Shown piece after piece: positions 50,152 through 58,224 of a stretch of 64,000 bases of DNA. The DNA comes from Myxococcota bacterium (GTDB lineage: Bacteria > Myxococcota_A > Polyangia > Polyangiales > Polyangiaceae), in the NCBI GenBank assembly GCA_963169915.1, contig CAUJEM010000126.1, forward strand, positions 1-64,000. Direction: 5' to 3'. Made by a program: the position numbers and the translations under genes. Positions within the stretch are counted from its first letter, which is position 1. Each line of letters opens with the position of its first letter. The notes under the pieces are model-generated. The model was not told the DNA's origin and searched no databases. It saw nothing but the letters and a program-made list of their open reading frames with translations.

Positions 50152-51840
50152 TCAGGGGCAGGGACGCAAGATCTTCAGGCCGTCCACCTCCACCTCGCAC
50201 ATGCGCTGGGTGGGCTTGGTGGTGGTGGGCTTGGTCTTGCCGGGCAGCGGCCCGGGCGCGGGCGCGGCCGACAGCGTGATGGTCACGCGCTGATCATTGG
50301 TGGCCAGCACCTTGGCCGTGCCGCGCTGCCGCCCCTTGGTGGCCTCGAGCTCGAAGCTCTCGTCCGGGTTGGCCAACACCTCGCAGGGGGTGGTGTCGCA
50401 GACCTGAAAGCCGTTCTTGGTGACGATGGCGTCCGCCGGCTCGCTGACGACGTCGATCTTGATCTTGTTGGGGGCGGGGGTGACCGACGCGACGGGCGCG
50501 ACCGACGCGCTGGGCTCGGCGGTGGCGGTGGTCACGACCGCGGGCGCTTCGCTGGCGGTGGCGGTGGCCACGGGATCCGTCGAGGCCGTGGCGCCCGGCT
50601 CCGCGGCTCCCGCGGAGCCCTTCATGGCGAAGGCCGCGGCGCCGCCTCCCACGAGCAGCAGCGCCGCCAGGCCGACCCAGAGCCCTGCCTTCGAGGAGCC
50701 CTTGCCAGGCAGGCCCGCCACCGTCTCTGCGCCAAGCTGCGTCCCGCTGCGCTCCGCGGCGGTGGCGGCCGTGCTCACCAGGGTGCCCGGCGCCCCGGCC
50801 ATGGGCTCGACGAACTGCGCCTGCGTGCCTTGTAGGGGCGATGGAGGCGGCGGGCTCGACTGGCCTGGCGTGGCCGGCGCCAGGTGGGGGGCGTACTGGC
50901 TGACGAGCCCCTCGGCGATGGAGCCGTGGACGGTGAGCGGCGCCATCCCGCTGCCCTCAGGGGTGGCGAGGATGGCCTGCGAGAGCTCTTGCATGGACTG
51001 GAAGCGCTCTTCCGGCTTCTTGACCAGCGTGCGCAGGATGAGCGCCTCGAACTCCGGCGACAGCGCGAGCTCCGGCGCGATGCTGCGCATGGGGGGCGCG
51101 GCGTCGTTCAGGTGCGCGGCCAGCACCGCCATGAAGGTCTCGCCCGTGAAGGGGACGGCCCCCGTGAACATCTCATACAAAATGATGCCGACGGCGTAGA
51201 TGTCGACGCGGTGGTCGGCCTTCTTCCCGGCGGCTTGCTCGGGCGCCATGTACTCCGGCGTGCCGAAGATCATCCCCGTCTTGGTGAGGCGGCGGCGCTG
51301 GGGTTGGCTGGCGGCGGCCTCCTCCGCCGTGCGGAGCTGCGCGATGCCAAAGTCGACGATCTTCACGATCTCTTCGCCGTCCGCGGTGCGCTGGAGAAAG
51401 ACGTTCTCCGGCTTCATGTCGCGGTGGACGACGCCCTTGCTGTGCGCCGCGCTGAGCGCCCGGCAGATCTGCAGCGCGATGCGGACGCCCCGCTCCGGGC
51501 TGAGCACGCGCTGCTGCTCCAGCTCCACCGCGAGGTCGTGCCCCTCGAGGAATTCCATCGCGAGGAAGAAGCAGCCGTTGTCGAGCTGGCCAAAGTCGAA
51601 CACGTCCAGCACGTTGGGGTGCTTGATGCGCGAGGCGCTGATGGCCTCCTGCTGGAAGCGGGTGACGATGTCCGGCTTCTCGCTGTACTCCCGCTTGAGG
51701 ACCTTGAGCGCCACCTTCTTCTCGATGGCCTCGTGCTCGGCGAGGTACACTTGCCCCATCCCACCCTCCCCCAAGGGCTTGATGACGCGGTAGCGGCCCG
51801 CGACGAGCGTGCCAAGGAGGGGGTCGGTTGACGGATCCAT
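50152..51840 (-). CDS. Membrane Ser/Thr protein kinase with PEGA-like extracytoplasmic domain
   Basis: 562 residues from ATG 51840. The kinase domain (about 15-280) has PLGEGGMGQVYLAEH, ALKVLK, VVHRDMKPENVFLQ (catalytic loop), IVDFGIAQL and GTPEYMAPEQAAG. Hence all catalytic residues are present. A juxtamembrane Ser/Pro/Gly linker leads to one helix (LWVGLAALLLVGGGAAAFAMKG, about 405). Outside the membrane, after an Ala/Thr/Ser linker, IKIDVVSEPADAIVTKNG, CDTTPCEVLANPDESFELEATKG and RVTITL form a PEGA-like beta domain. PknB-family kinases with this topology are abundant in myxobacteria. It is encoded convergent to the MBL gene and divergent from the DAHP-synthase-like gene. Confidence 0.9.
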   Translation of the reverse strand: MDPSTDPLLGTLVAGRYRVIKPLGEGGMGQVYLAEHEAIEKKVALKVLKREYSEKPDIVTRFQQEAISASRIKHPNVLDVFDFGQLDNGCFFLAMEFLEGHDLAVELEQQRVLSPERGVRIALQICRALSAAHSKGVVHRDMKPENVFLQRTADGEEIVKIVDFGIAQLRTAEEAAASQPQRRRLTKTGMIFGTPEYMAPEQAAGKKADHRVDIYAVGIILYEMFTGAVPFTGETFMAVLAAHLNDAAPPMRSIAPELALSPEFEALILRTLVKKPEERFQSMQELSQAILATPEGSGMAPLTVHGSIAEGLVSQYAPHLAPATPGQSSPPPPSPLQGTQAQFVEPMAGAPGTLVSTAATAAERSGTQLGAETVAGLPGKGSSKAGLWVGLAALLLVGGGAAAFAMKGSAGAAEPGATASTDPVATATASEAPAVVTTATAEPSASVAPVASVTPAPNKIKIDVVSEPADAIVTKNGFQVCDTTPCEVLANPDESFELEATKGRQRGTAKVLATNDQRVTITLSAAPAPGPLPGKTKPTTTKPTQRMCEVEVDGLKILRPCP

Positions 51841-51947
51841 GCTGGGAGCGCGGTGAGGCCCGAGCCGGGCGCCGTCAACTCTAGCCAAGGGCCCGCTGCA
51901 TCGCCACTGCCGAACGGGTCCCGAATGCTGATACGCTAGCCCGTCCG

Positions 51948-52823
51948 ATGATCGTCGTGATGGATGAGGACGCTCCGCCCGCCACCATTTCTTCGGTGGA
52001 GGCCTATCTTTCCCGTGCAGGCTTCGAGGTGCAGCGCCTCAGCGGTCACCATCGGACGCTGCTCGGCGTGATGGGCGACGTCAGCGAGCAAGACTACGCA
52101 GCGGTGCGAGAGCTCCCTGGCGTGAGCGACGCGATGCGGGTGAACGAGCCCTACCGCTTGGCGTCCCGGCGCTTCAGCGGCCGCAGCACCGTCGTCGACG
52201 GCCCGTGGGGCAGCATCGGCGGTGAGCGGCCCTGGCTCGCGCTCGAGCCGGTCGGGCTGTCCATGGCGCACCTCGGTGACGAGCCGCCGCCGTCGGCGCA
52301 GCTCCGCTACGAGGTCGCAGCGGGGCGCCCCTTCGACGCCGCCGTCGTGCGGACGCGAGCCTACCCCGAGACGGTCGGGGCGCTGACCTGCTTGTCCCTG
52401 CACCCGCTGGCGGCGCCTCGCTACGCGGTGAGGTTCGTCGAGCGCGGGCCGAGCTGGGGCGCCAACCAGTGGATCGGCGCGGCGGAGCGCGAGCTCGAGC
52501 GGGGCGAGACGGTCGTGCTGCTCGAGGCGGGGGGTGAGTACCCGAACGGCGCGCGAACGCTGGAAATCGCCGCCATCGCGCGGGCCAAGCAGCGCACGCA
52601 CTTGCCCATCGTGGTGGACGCCGCCACCATCGCGCAGCGCGCGCGCTATGTCCCCGCCGTGGCGCGGGCGGCCATCGCCGCCGGCGCCGACGGCGTGATG
52701 CTGCGCACCTGGGTGGGGCCCGAGGCGGAGCTACCCCGGGTCGCCGCCACCCTGAGCTGGGCGCACGCCGTGGAGCTCGGGGAGGAGCTCCGTCAGATCG
52801 CGGCTATCGTGCGGCGCCCCTGA
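51948..52823 (+). CDS. Degenerate DAHP-synthase homologue
   Basis: 291 residues. The N-terminal ferredoxin-like domain is intact: MIVVMDEDAPPATISSVEAYL, then RTLLGVMGDVSEQDYAAV, LPGVSDAMRVNEPYRLASRRF. This is characteristic of type I-beta DAHP synthases. The barrel that follows is recognisable (LPIVVDAATIAQRARYVPAVARAAIAAGADGVMLRTWVGPEAE), but the catalytic blocks are lost. PCSVES is absent, QIGARNMQNF has become GANQWIGAAE, and the His of the SHGTG-type loop is missing. It is short for the family (about 340). Probably a non-catalytic paralogue, perhaps regulatory, or a new activity on the fold. TACGCT lies 10 nt upstream. Confidence 0.75.
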   Translation: MIVVMDEDAPPATISSVEAYLSRAGFEVQRLSGHHRTLLGVMGDVSEQDYAAVRELPGVSDAMRVNEPYRLASRRFSGRSTVVDGPWGSIGGERPWLALEPVGLSMAHLGDEPPPSAQLRYEVAAGRPFDAAVVRTRAYPETVGALTCLSLHPLAAPRYAVRFVERGPSWGANQWIGAAERELERGETVVLLEAGGEYPNGARTLEIAAIARAKQRTHLPIVVDAATIAQRARYVPAVARAAIAAGADGVMLRTWVGPEAELPRVAATLSWAHAVELGEELRQIAAIVRRP

Positions 52824-52855
52824 GTGGCCCCGCGGGTGGATGGACCAGGCTTTGC

Positions 52856-52861
52856 TATACT
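52856..52861 (+). promoter_or_regulatory. -10-like TATACT 7 nt before a lipoprotein gene
   Basis: TATACT matches the -10 consensus in five of six positions. Only CCAGCCC separates it from ATG 52869. It is the clearest member of the leaderless set. Confidence 0.5.
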
Positions 52862-52868
52862 CCAGCCC

Positions 52869-53303
52869 ATGAGGAAGCTGTGGTGGCTCGGCTTGACCCT
52901 AGCGCTCGGCGCGCTCGGCGCTTGCGGGCTCAATCCCCAGCCGGAGCCGCCCTCGGGTGACTTCGGAGGCCAGGGCGGGCGCGCGGGGGCGAACACAGCG
53001 GACGCCGGCGGTGGGCGAGCTGGTAGTGCTGGGAGCGTCGGCCAGGAGGACGGCGGAGACGGCGCGACGCCGCAGGTCGAGGGCGGCGCGGGCGCCGACG
53101 CCAGCGATGGCGGAGCCGCGGGGACGGGCGGCACGGGCGGAGGCGCCAGCGGGGCGAGCGGCGCCAGCGGGGCGAGCGGCGCCGGCGGGGCGAGCGGCAC
53201 CGGCGGGGCGGCGGGAGTGGGCGCGGGCGCTGGCGTCGATGCTGGTGGGGACGCCGCGGCAGGCGCCGGAGCCGGCGGTGGTGCGGGGCACGACGGAGGC
53301 TGA
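52869..53303 (+). CDS. Gly/Ala-rich low-complexity lipoprotein
   Basis: 144 residues. The signal peptide ends in lipobox LGAC (Cys19). Just after it is LNPQPEPPSGDFGG. The LNPQPEPP element is a recurrent short motif at the start of many otherwise unrelated secreted proteins of high-GC bacteria. The remainder is a Gly/Ala/Ser/Asp-only chain with 18-bp repeats encoding GASGAS and no globular domain. It resembles the stalk segments of the giant surface proteins, so it may be a free spacer or matrix lipoprotein. There are no cysteines apart from the lipid site. Function unknown. Confidence 0.65.
   Translation: MRKLWWLGLTLALGALGACGLNPQPEPPSGDFGGQGGRAGANTADAGGGRAGSAGSVGQEDGGDGATPQVEGGAGADASDGGAAGTGGTGGGASGASGASGASGAGGASGTGGAAGVGAGAGVDAGGDAAAGAGAGGGAGHDGG
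53142..53213 (+). repeat. Four 18-bp in-frame repeats
   Basis: GGCGCCAGCGGGGCGAGC occurs twice exactly (53142-53177) and then twice with a few substitutions to 53213. It encodes GASGAS, GASGAS and variants. Slippage-prone. Confidence 0.8.
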
Positions 53304-53423
53304 GGGCTGGCACACTCTGGCACAATCTCGGCCTGAGCGATCAGAGCCGCCCGCCGCGCAGCGTCCGTGCGGGCGGGTGGGGTAGCGCTGGACGCCCCTA
53401 CGCGCCCCACGTATCTGAGGGGG

Positions 53424-54326
53424 ATGCCTTGGTCTTCGTGGTGTGCGCGGCGGCTCCCCCTCGTGGCGGTGCTCGGGCTGCTCGGGTGTGGTGCGGAGGA
53501 CACGGCGCAGCAGCGCCTGGAGCCCCCGCGGCCCCTCACCGTGATGACCTACAACGTCATGTGCTCCTTCTGCGACCAGGGCTACGACCGCTGGGAGCAG
53601 CGCCTGCCCTACTTGGGCGACACCTTCACGCGCTACGACGCGGACCTCTACGGCCTCCAGGAGCTGACGCCACTGGCTGGAGAGGTAGAGCAGATCCAGG
53701 CCTTGCTGCCGGACCACGACCCGGTGTTCTATGGCCCGGAGGGCGAGGTGCGCTATCCGGACGCGCTCATCATGTTCCGGCGCTCGCGCTTCGAGCTGCT
53801 GGAAGAGGGGAGCTACTGGCTGAGCCCCACGCCGGACGTGGCCAAGTCCACGGGCTTCGCCAAGCCGCAGCTGGCCCGCCTCGTCGTGTGGGCGAAGCTC
53901 AGAGACCGCGCGGGCGGGCGTGAGCTGTATTTCGCCACCACGCACTTCGACAACAACCAGCCGAGCCAGGCGATGAGCGCGCCGCTGGTCAAAGAGCGCA
54001 CGGCGCCCTTCGAGGAGCGGATGCCGGTGGTGGTCGTCGGAGATTTCAACTCCAAGCCGAGCACCGAGGCGTTTCAGACGCTGACCGGGGACGCGGGAGG
54101 CTTTCGCTTCGTCGACTCCCAGAGCATCGCCGAGCAGTGGTCGGTCGGAGGCAATCAGCAGCCCAAGCCGGACTACGAGCTCGCCGACCGCATCGATCAC
54201 ATCTTCGTGGCTGGCCAGGGGGTCGCCTGGAAGGCCACGAGCTGGGTCGTGGACCTCTCCACCTACGGCCCGAACCAGCTCCCGCCCTCCGACCACTACT
54301 CCATGACGGCGACGCTCGAGTACTGA
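53424..54326 (+). CDS. Endonuclease/exonuclease/phosphatase-family lipoprotein
   Basis: 300 residues from ATG 53424 (GAGGGGG site). The signal peptide has lipobox LLGC (Cys22). The domain follows the EEP fold: LTVMTYNVMC at the start with Asn, YGLQELTPLAG with the catalytic Glu, LYFATTHFDNN, VVVVGDFNSKPSTEAF with the Asp/Asn pair, RIDHIFVAG and a final LPPSDHYSMTATLEY carrying the Asp-His. All six canonical catalytic elements are present, so it should be an active metal-dependent phosphodiesterase, either DNase or phosphatase. Being an outer-membrane lipoprotein, it may degrade extracellular DNA or phospholipid headgroups. Two TGGCAC direct repeats lie upstream at 53308-53323. Confidence 0.88.
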   Translation: MPWSSWCARRLPLVAVLGLLGCGAEDTAQQRLEPPRPLTVMTYNVMCSFCDQGYDRWEQRLPYLGDTFTRYDADLYGLQELTPLAGEVEQIQALLPDHDPVFYGPEGEVRYPDALIMFRRSRFELLEEGSYWLSPTPDVAKSTGFAKPQLARLVVWAKLRDRAGGRELYFATTHFDNNQPSQAMSAPLVKERTAPFEERMPVVVVGDFNSKPSTEAFQTLTGDAGGFRFVDSQSIAEQWSVGGNQQPKPDYELADRIDHIFVAGQGVAWKATSWVVDLSTYGPNQLPPSDHYSMTATLEY

Positions 54327-54349
54327 GCCATCACCGAGCCGGTGACGGG

Positions 54350-55636
54350 CTACTCGGGCTCCGAGGCGAGGGCGCTCGCCTCCTGACGCGACACGACCAC
54401 GGCCGCCACCAGATCGCCCGTGACGTTGAGGGTGGTCCGGCACATGTCGAGGAAGCGATCGACGCCCAGGATGAGCCCGATGGCCTCCGGGGGCACGCTC
54501 ACCAACCCCAAGATGAGCGCGATCACCGGGAGCGAGCCCGCCGGGACGCCGGCCGTGCCGATGCCCCCCAAGATGCAGATCAGCATCACCAGGAGCTGCT
54601 GACCCAGCGCGAGCTCCACCCCGAAAAACTGAGCCAAGAACAGCACCGTGACGCCCTCGAAGAGGGCCGTGCCGTTCTGGTTGGCGGTCGCCCCCACGGT
54701 GAGCACGAAGCGCGAGACCCGGCGCGGCAGCTTCAGCTCTTCCTCGGCGACGCGCAGGGCCGTCGGCAGCGTGGCGTTGCTGGAAGCCGTGGAGAAGGCC
54801 ATGACGATGGCCTCTTGGGCGCCGCGGAAGAACGTGAGCGGACGCATGCCTCCGAGGTATCGGACGGACAGGGAGTACACCACGAAAAAGTGGAGGCCGA
54901 GCGCCAGCAGCACGACCCCCACGTAGCTGGCCAGCTTGGCGAGGAGCCCCCAGCCGAAGAGCGCAGCCAGGTTGAAGACCAGGCAGGCCACGGCGACGGG
55001 TGCCAGCCGGATGACCCAGTCGATGAGCTTCATGGAGACGTCGAAGAGCCCAGCGATCACCTCCGTGAGCCGCTCCGCCGCGGCGGTCTTGGTCGTCACC
55101 AGCCCGACCCCGAACAGGGTGGCGAAGAACATCACGGCGAGGACGTCGTTGTTGGCGGCGGCCTTCACGACGTTGTCCGGGACGATGCGTAGCACGAGGC
55201 TCAGGCCGCTCTCGAGCTGGCCGGTGCCCTGGACGATCTCCCGAGCTCGCGGTGAGCCCTCGGCGAGCAGGCGCCGAGCGAGCTCCGGGTCCACGCCGTC
55301 CCCCGGGCGCAGCAGGTTGACGAGCAGCAGCCCGAGCGCCACGGCGACGGCGGAGACCACCACCGTGTAGAGGAGCGTGCGAAAGCCGATGCGCCCGAGC
55401 GCGCGCACGTCCCCCATCTCCGCGATGCCCATCACGAGCGCGGAGAACAGCAGCGGGAGCACCAGCATGAACAGCAGCCGTAGGAAGAGCTGCCCCGCGG
55501 GCTGTGTGACGTGCTCGATGAGCCAGTGGAGCGCCGGCGCGGTCGGGAAGAGGGCGTGCGCCGAGAGCCCCAGCGTGAGCCCAGCGGCGAAGCCGATGAG
55601 CATGCGGGTGTGCAGGGCGACGCTCGTGGGGCGCAT
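54350..55636 (-). CDS. Dicarboxylate/amino acid:cation symporter (DAACS family)
   Basis: 428 residues. GltPh-like symporter with eight helices and two hairpins. Signature sequences are FSTASSNATLPTAL (serine-rich HP1), VGATANQNGTALFEGVTVLFLAQ with the NMDGT-equivalent loop written NQNGT, GIGTAGVPAGSLPV (HP2) and ILGVDRFLDMCRTTLNVTGDLVAAVVV with the substrate-binding Asp/Arg/Asn. The family takes up Glu/Asp or C4-dicarboxylates with Na+ or H+. It is the last gene of a minus-strand unit running GNAT, PilZ, cyclic-nucleotide-binding protein, symporter, with a 22-nt gap to the preceding gene. Confidence 0.92.
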   Translation of the reverse strand: MRPTSVALHTRMLIGFAAGLTLGLSAHALFPTAPALHWLIEHVTQPAGQLFLRLLFMLVLPLLFSALVMGIAEMGDVRALGRIGFRTLLYTVVVSAVAVALGLLLVNLLRPGDGVDPELARRLLAEGSPRAREIVQGTGQLESGLSLVLRIVPDNVVKAAANNDVLAVMFFATLFGVGLVTTKTAAAERLTEVIAGLFDVSMKLIDWVIRLAPVAVACLVFNLAALFGWGLLAKLASYVGVVLLALGLHFFVVYSLSVRYLGGMRPLTFFRGAQEAIVMAFSTASSNATLPTALRVAEEELKLPRRVSRFVLTVGATANQNGTALFEGVTVLFLAQFFGVELALGQQLLVMLICILGGIGTAGVPAGSLPVIALILGLVSVPPEAIGLILGVDRFLDMCRTTLNVTGDLVAAVVVSRQEASALASEPE

Positions 55637-55658
55637 CAGGGGGCTCCGGCAGCCGGCG

Positions 55659-56159
55659 TCATCGTCGCTTCAGGTAGTCCTCCGTCACCCTCCCGATGAA
55701 GTCCGCGACGATGCCGTCGGCGACACGCAGCCGCCGGCTGAGCTCACGCGCCAAGTTCAGGATGATGAGCGTGTAGGCCTTGACGTCTTGGCGGTAGAGC
55801 GCGTCCAAGGCGGCGCTGGAGACGACCAGCACCCGGGAGGGGGCGAGGGTGCGCACGGTGGCCGAGCGCGGCTGGACGTCGATGAGGCTCATCTCGCCAA
55901 ACCAGTCGCCAGGGCCGAGCAGCGCGACCCGCGCGGGGGTGCCGTGGCGGCTGCGGCGCAAGACCTCCAGCTCTCCAGCGAGCAGGACGAACATCTCGCG
56001 GCCTGCCTCGCCCTCGCGGAACAGCTCCGTGCCGGGGCCCTCGAGCTGCACCGAGGCCAGCTCCGTGAGCAGCTCGAGCGAGGCGTCGGTCAGGCCACCG
56101 AAGCAGCCCAGGGGCCGGAGCTCATCGACGGAGGGTGGGGGCGGCGGGGAGGTCGTCAT
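55659..56159 (-). CDS. Cyclic-nucleotide-binding domain protein
   Basis: 166 residues with only one recognisable domain. ELFREGEAGREMFVLLAGELEVLRR begins the CNB barrel. PGDWFGEMSLIDVQPRSATVRTLAPSRVLVV gives the phosphate-binding cassette (FGEMSLIDxxxRSATV), with Glu and Arg placed as in cAMP-binding proteins. The C-terminal helix pair (YTLIILNLARELSRRLRVAD) continues to the end. There is no helix-turn-helix DNA-binding domain, so it is not a CRP-type regulator. It likely works as a stand-alone cAMP/cGMP sensor that modulates a partner. It lies between a PilZ gene and the symporter, so two second-messenger sensors share one operon. Confidence 0.85.
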   Translation of the reverse strand: MTTSPPPPPSVDELRPLGCFGGLTDASLELLTELASVQLEGPGTELFREGEAGREMFVLLAGELEVLRRSRHGTPARVALLGPGDWFGEMSLIDVQPRSATVRTLAPSRVLVVSSAALDALYRQDVKAYTLIILNLARELSRRLRVADGIVADFIGRVTEDYLKRR

Positions 56160-56180
56160 GGGTCTTCCGAGGGCGGTGGC

Positions 56181-57020
56181 TCACCCATCCGCCGACTGGT
56201 GGTAGAGGGGCGCGCGCTGGGCGCAGAAGCGCTCGATGGCGGCGAGCGCGCTGGGGTCGAGATCGAAGAAGCTGATGCCCATGCCGGGAGGGGTGTCCTC
56301 GCTGGCGTCACGCAGCCAGGTGACCCTGCCCTCGGTCTCGATGGCCTCCCCGCTGGGGAGCTGGAAGTAGAGACACACCTTCGTGCCAGGCTCGAGCACC
56401 CGATAGGTGGCGACGAACAGCCCACCCTGGGACACGTCCAGCGACAGCCCCGCATAGAAGTGCGAGGCGCTCCACATCCCGATGTCCACCTGCAGGTAGA
56501 CCCGCCCGCCCGTCGTGCGGCGCTCACGCCCGTAGTAGGGGGTGGGGCGGCGGTGCCGAGGCGCCTCGGGGATGGGCGGGAGCGGCGTGGAGGTCGGCGT
56601 CGCGTCGAGCTGTCCCGGGGCGATGACGGCGTGGCGTTGCCGCTGGTGGGAGCGCGCGACGGGGTAGAGCACGCCGAGCGTCTCCGCGCAGCGGCGCGCG
56701 ATGGGCTCCACGCGGGGATCGGCGTGGCTTTGGAGCGCGCTCAGCGCCGTGCCGAGCTGCGCCATGGCGAGCTGCACGCGGCCGAACATGGCCTCCGTGG
56801 TCGTGCCGTGCTTCTCTACCTCGTAGAGCGCGCTGGACGCGGCGGCGAAGGCGACCACCGCCGCCTCGAGCTCCGGCAGAGCGGCGCTCAGGCGCTGAAG
56901 CTGGACGAAGGCCTCGCTGAGCGGCGCCCGCGCGCGCTGCGCGGCGTGCCAGCCGGGCCAGGAGCTCTGCGGGAGCGACTCCGGCGGTGAGGGCTCTCCC
57001 TGCGCGGGCTCGCGATTCAT
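56181..57020 (-). CDS. PilZ-domain c-di-GMP-binding protein, myxobacterial type
   Basis: 279 residues from ATG 57020. The start is fixed by a 4-base overlap with the GNAT gene. A helical N-terminal half (PLSEAFVQLQRLSAALPELEAAV, LQSHADPRVEPIARRCAETLG) is followed by a PilZ domain from about residue 170. YYGRERRTTGGRVYLQVDIG gives the RxxxR motif, and LSLDVSQGGLFVATYRVLEPGT the D-x-S-x-x-G motif, then VRLYFQLPSG-like strands and DTPPGMGISFFDLD. Both c-di-GMP-contacting motifs are intact, so binding is expected. TIGR02266-type PilZ proteins are expanded in myxobacteria and linked to motility and development. Confidence 0.85.
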   Translation of the reverse strand: MNREPAQGEPSPPESLPQSSWPGWHAAQRARAPLSEAFVQLQRLSAALPELEAAVVAFAAASSALYEVEKHGTTTEAMFGRVQLAMAQLGTALSALQSHADPRVEPIARRCAETLGVLYPVARSHQRQRHAVIAPGQLDATPTSTPLPPIPEAPRHRRPTPYYGRERRTTGGRVYLQVDIGMWSASHFYAGLSLDVSQGGLFVATYRVLEPGTKVCLYFQLPSGEAIETEGRVTWLRDASEDTPPGMGISFFDLDPSALAAIERFCAQRAPLYHQSADG

Positions 57021-57454
57021 AGAGACTTGTTGAAGACCACCCTGGGACGCGCCGGGCCGGCGTAGTCCTCGACGGGCGTCACCGTCCACCCCGTCGCGCG
57101 ATGAAAGGCGATGGAGCCCTCGTTCGCGCTGGTGGTGATGGCCTTGAGCTGCGTGCAGCCGGCGCCGCGGCAGTCCTGCTCGAAGCTGTTGTAGAGCACC
57201 TTGCCCACCCCGCGTCGCCGGAAATCCGGGTGGATCCCGACCAGGTGGACGTAGCCGCTGCGCGGGGGCCCTGGAACGATGAAGCCGAGCAGGAAGCCCA
57301 CCAACACCTCGTCGTGCTCGACGACGCGGGCGAGGCTGCCCAGCTCATAGAAGAAGATGGGGTGGGCCAAGGCGCTCGTGGGGCCACCCCACCACCGGTC
57401 GATGACCTGCACGATGTGGTCGTAGTCCGTCTTGGTGAGGGCGCGGGTGAGCAT
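57017..57454 (-). CDS. GNAT-family N-acetyltransferase
   Basis: 145 residues from ATG 57454; an in-frame start 30 nt upstream is possible. Motif A is HLVGIHPDFRRRGVGKVLYNSF (R-x-x-G-x-G). Motif B is AITTSANEGSIAFHRATGWTV with the Tyr/His-type catalytic neighbourhood. Two acidic patches precede the conserved beta-bulge. Substrate unknown. It is the first gene of a four-gene minus-strand unit whose next member starts inside its stop codon (ATGA overlap), so it is translated together with the PilZ protein. It may acetylate a regulator of the same pathway. Confidence 0.85.
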   Translation of the reverse strand: MLTRALTKTDYDHIVQVIDRWWGGPTSALAHPIFFYELGSLARVVEHDEVLVGFLLGFIVPGPPRSGYVHLVGIHPDFRRRGVGKVLYNSFEQDCRGAGCTQLKAITTSANEGSIAFHRATGWTVTPVEDYAGPARPRVVFNKSL

Positions 57455-57558
57455 GGTGGGGCCGCTGGTAGGGAGCCCCACCACCCTATCACGGCTCCTT
57501 CGGCGGGTAACGCTCCCCCGCGCTTCCCACTGTGGCGAGGCTCGTGTAAGCGGGGCCC

Positions 57559-58224
57559 ATGCCCCAGCCCCTCGTGCTCGCGCCGTCCATCCTCAGCGCC
57601 GACCTCGGGAAATTGGCCGAGGAGATCGGCGACGTGGAGGCTGGCGGCGCGGACTGGATCCACGTGGACGTGATGGACGGCCGCTTCGTGCCGAACATCA
57701 CCTTGGGCCCCATCGTGACGAAGGCCGCACGGCGGGCGACGCGGCTCCCGCTGGACGTGCACCTCATGATCGTGGAGCCCGAGCGCTACCTCGAGGATTT
57801 CGCGGCGGCCGGCGCCGACATCCTCAGCGTCCACCCGGAGGCCACCGTCCACCTCCAGCGCACGCTCGCCCAGATCCGAAAGCTTGGCAAGCGCGCTGGG
57901 CTGGTGCTCAACCCACACACCCTGGAAGAGAGCGTGCGCTACGTGCTCGAGGACGTGGATCTCATCCTGGTGATGAGCGTCAACCCCGGCTTCGGGGGGC
58001 AGGCCTTCCTGCCCTCCGTCCTGCCGAAGATCGAGGCGCTGCGTCGGATGATCGACCAAGCGGGCTTGCCCATCACGCTCGAGGTGGACGGGGGCATCAC
58101 CCCGGACACCATCGGGCAGGCCGTCAGCGCCGGCGCGACGGCGTTCGTGGCGGGACAAGCCGTGTTTGGTCAGCCGGACCGCGCCGCGGCGCTGGCGGCG
58201 CTGCGCGCCGCCGGGCGGGCATGA
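57559..58224 (+). CDS. rpe: Ribulose-phosphate 3-epimerase
   Basis: 221 residues, the full family length. It interconverts ribulose-5-phosphate and xylulose-5-phosphate in the pentose-phosphate pathway. Clear signatures are VLAPSILSADLGKLAEEI, the catalytic WIHVDVMDGRFVPNITLGP, LDVHLMIVEPERYLEDF with metal His/Asp, LVMSVNPGFGGQAFLPS (phosphate loop) and ITLEVDGGITPDTIGQAVSAGATAFVAGQAVF. Every catalytic residue is in place. Its stop overlaps the next gene's ATG (ATGA), so the metallopeptidase lipoprotein is made in the same message, an unusual pairing. No pentose-phosphate partner lies nearby. Confidence 0.95.
   Translation: MPQPLVLAPSILSADLGKLAEEIGDVEAGGADWIHVDVMDGRFVPNITLGPIVTKAARRATRLPLDVHLMIVEPERYLEDFAAAGADILSVHPEATVHLQRTLAQIRKLGKRAGLVLNPHTLEESVRYVLEDVDLILVMSVNPGFGGQAFLPSVLPKIEALRRMIDQAGLPITLEVDGGITPDTIGQAVSAGATAFVAGQAVFGQPDRAAALAALRAAGRA

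Noticed and set aside
53308-53332. Sigma-54 promoter before the EEP-family lipoprotein
   Set aside because: TGGCAC is present twice, but the -12 element has only GC in place of TTGC; too weak to call.
55659-56159. CRP-type transcription factor
   Set aside because: The protein ends after the cyclic-nucleotide barrel and one helix pair; no helix-turn-helix domain.
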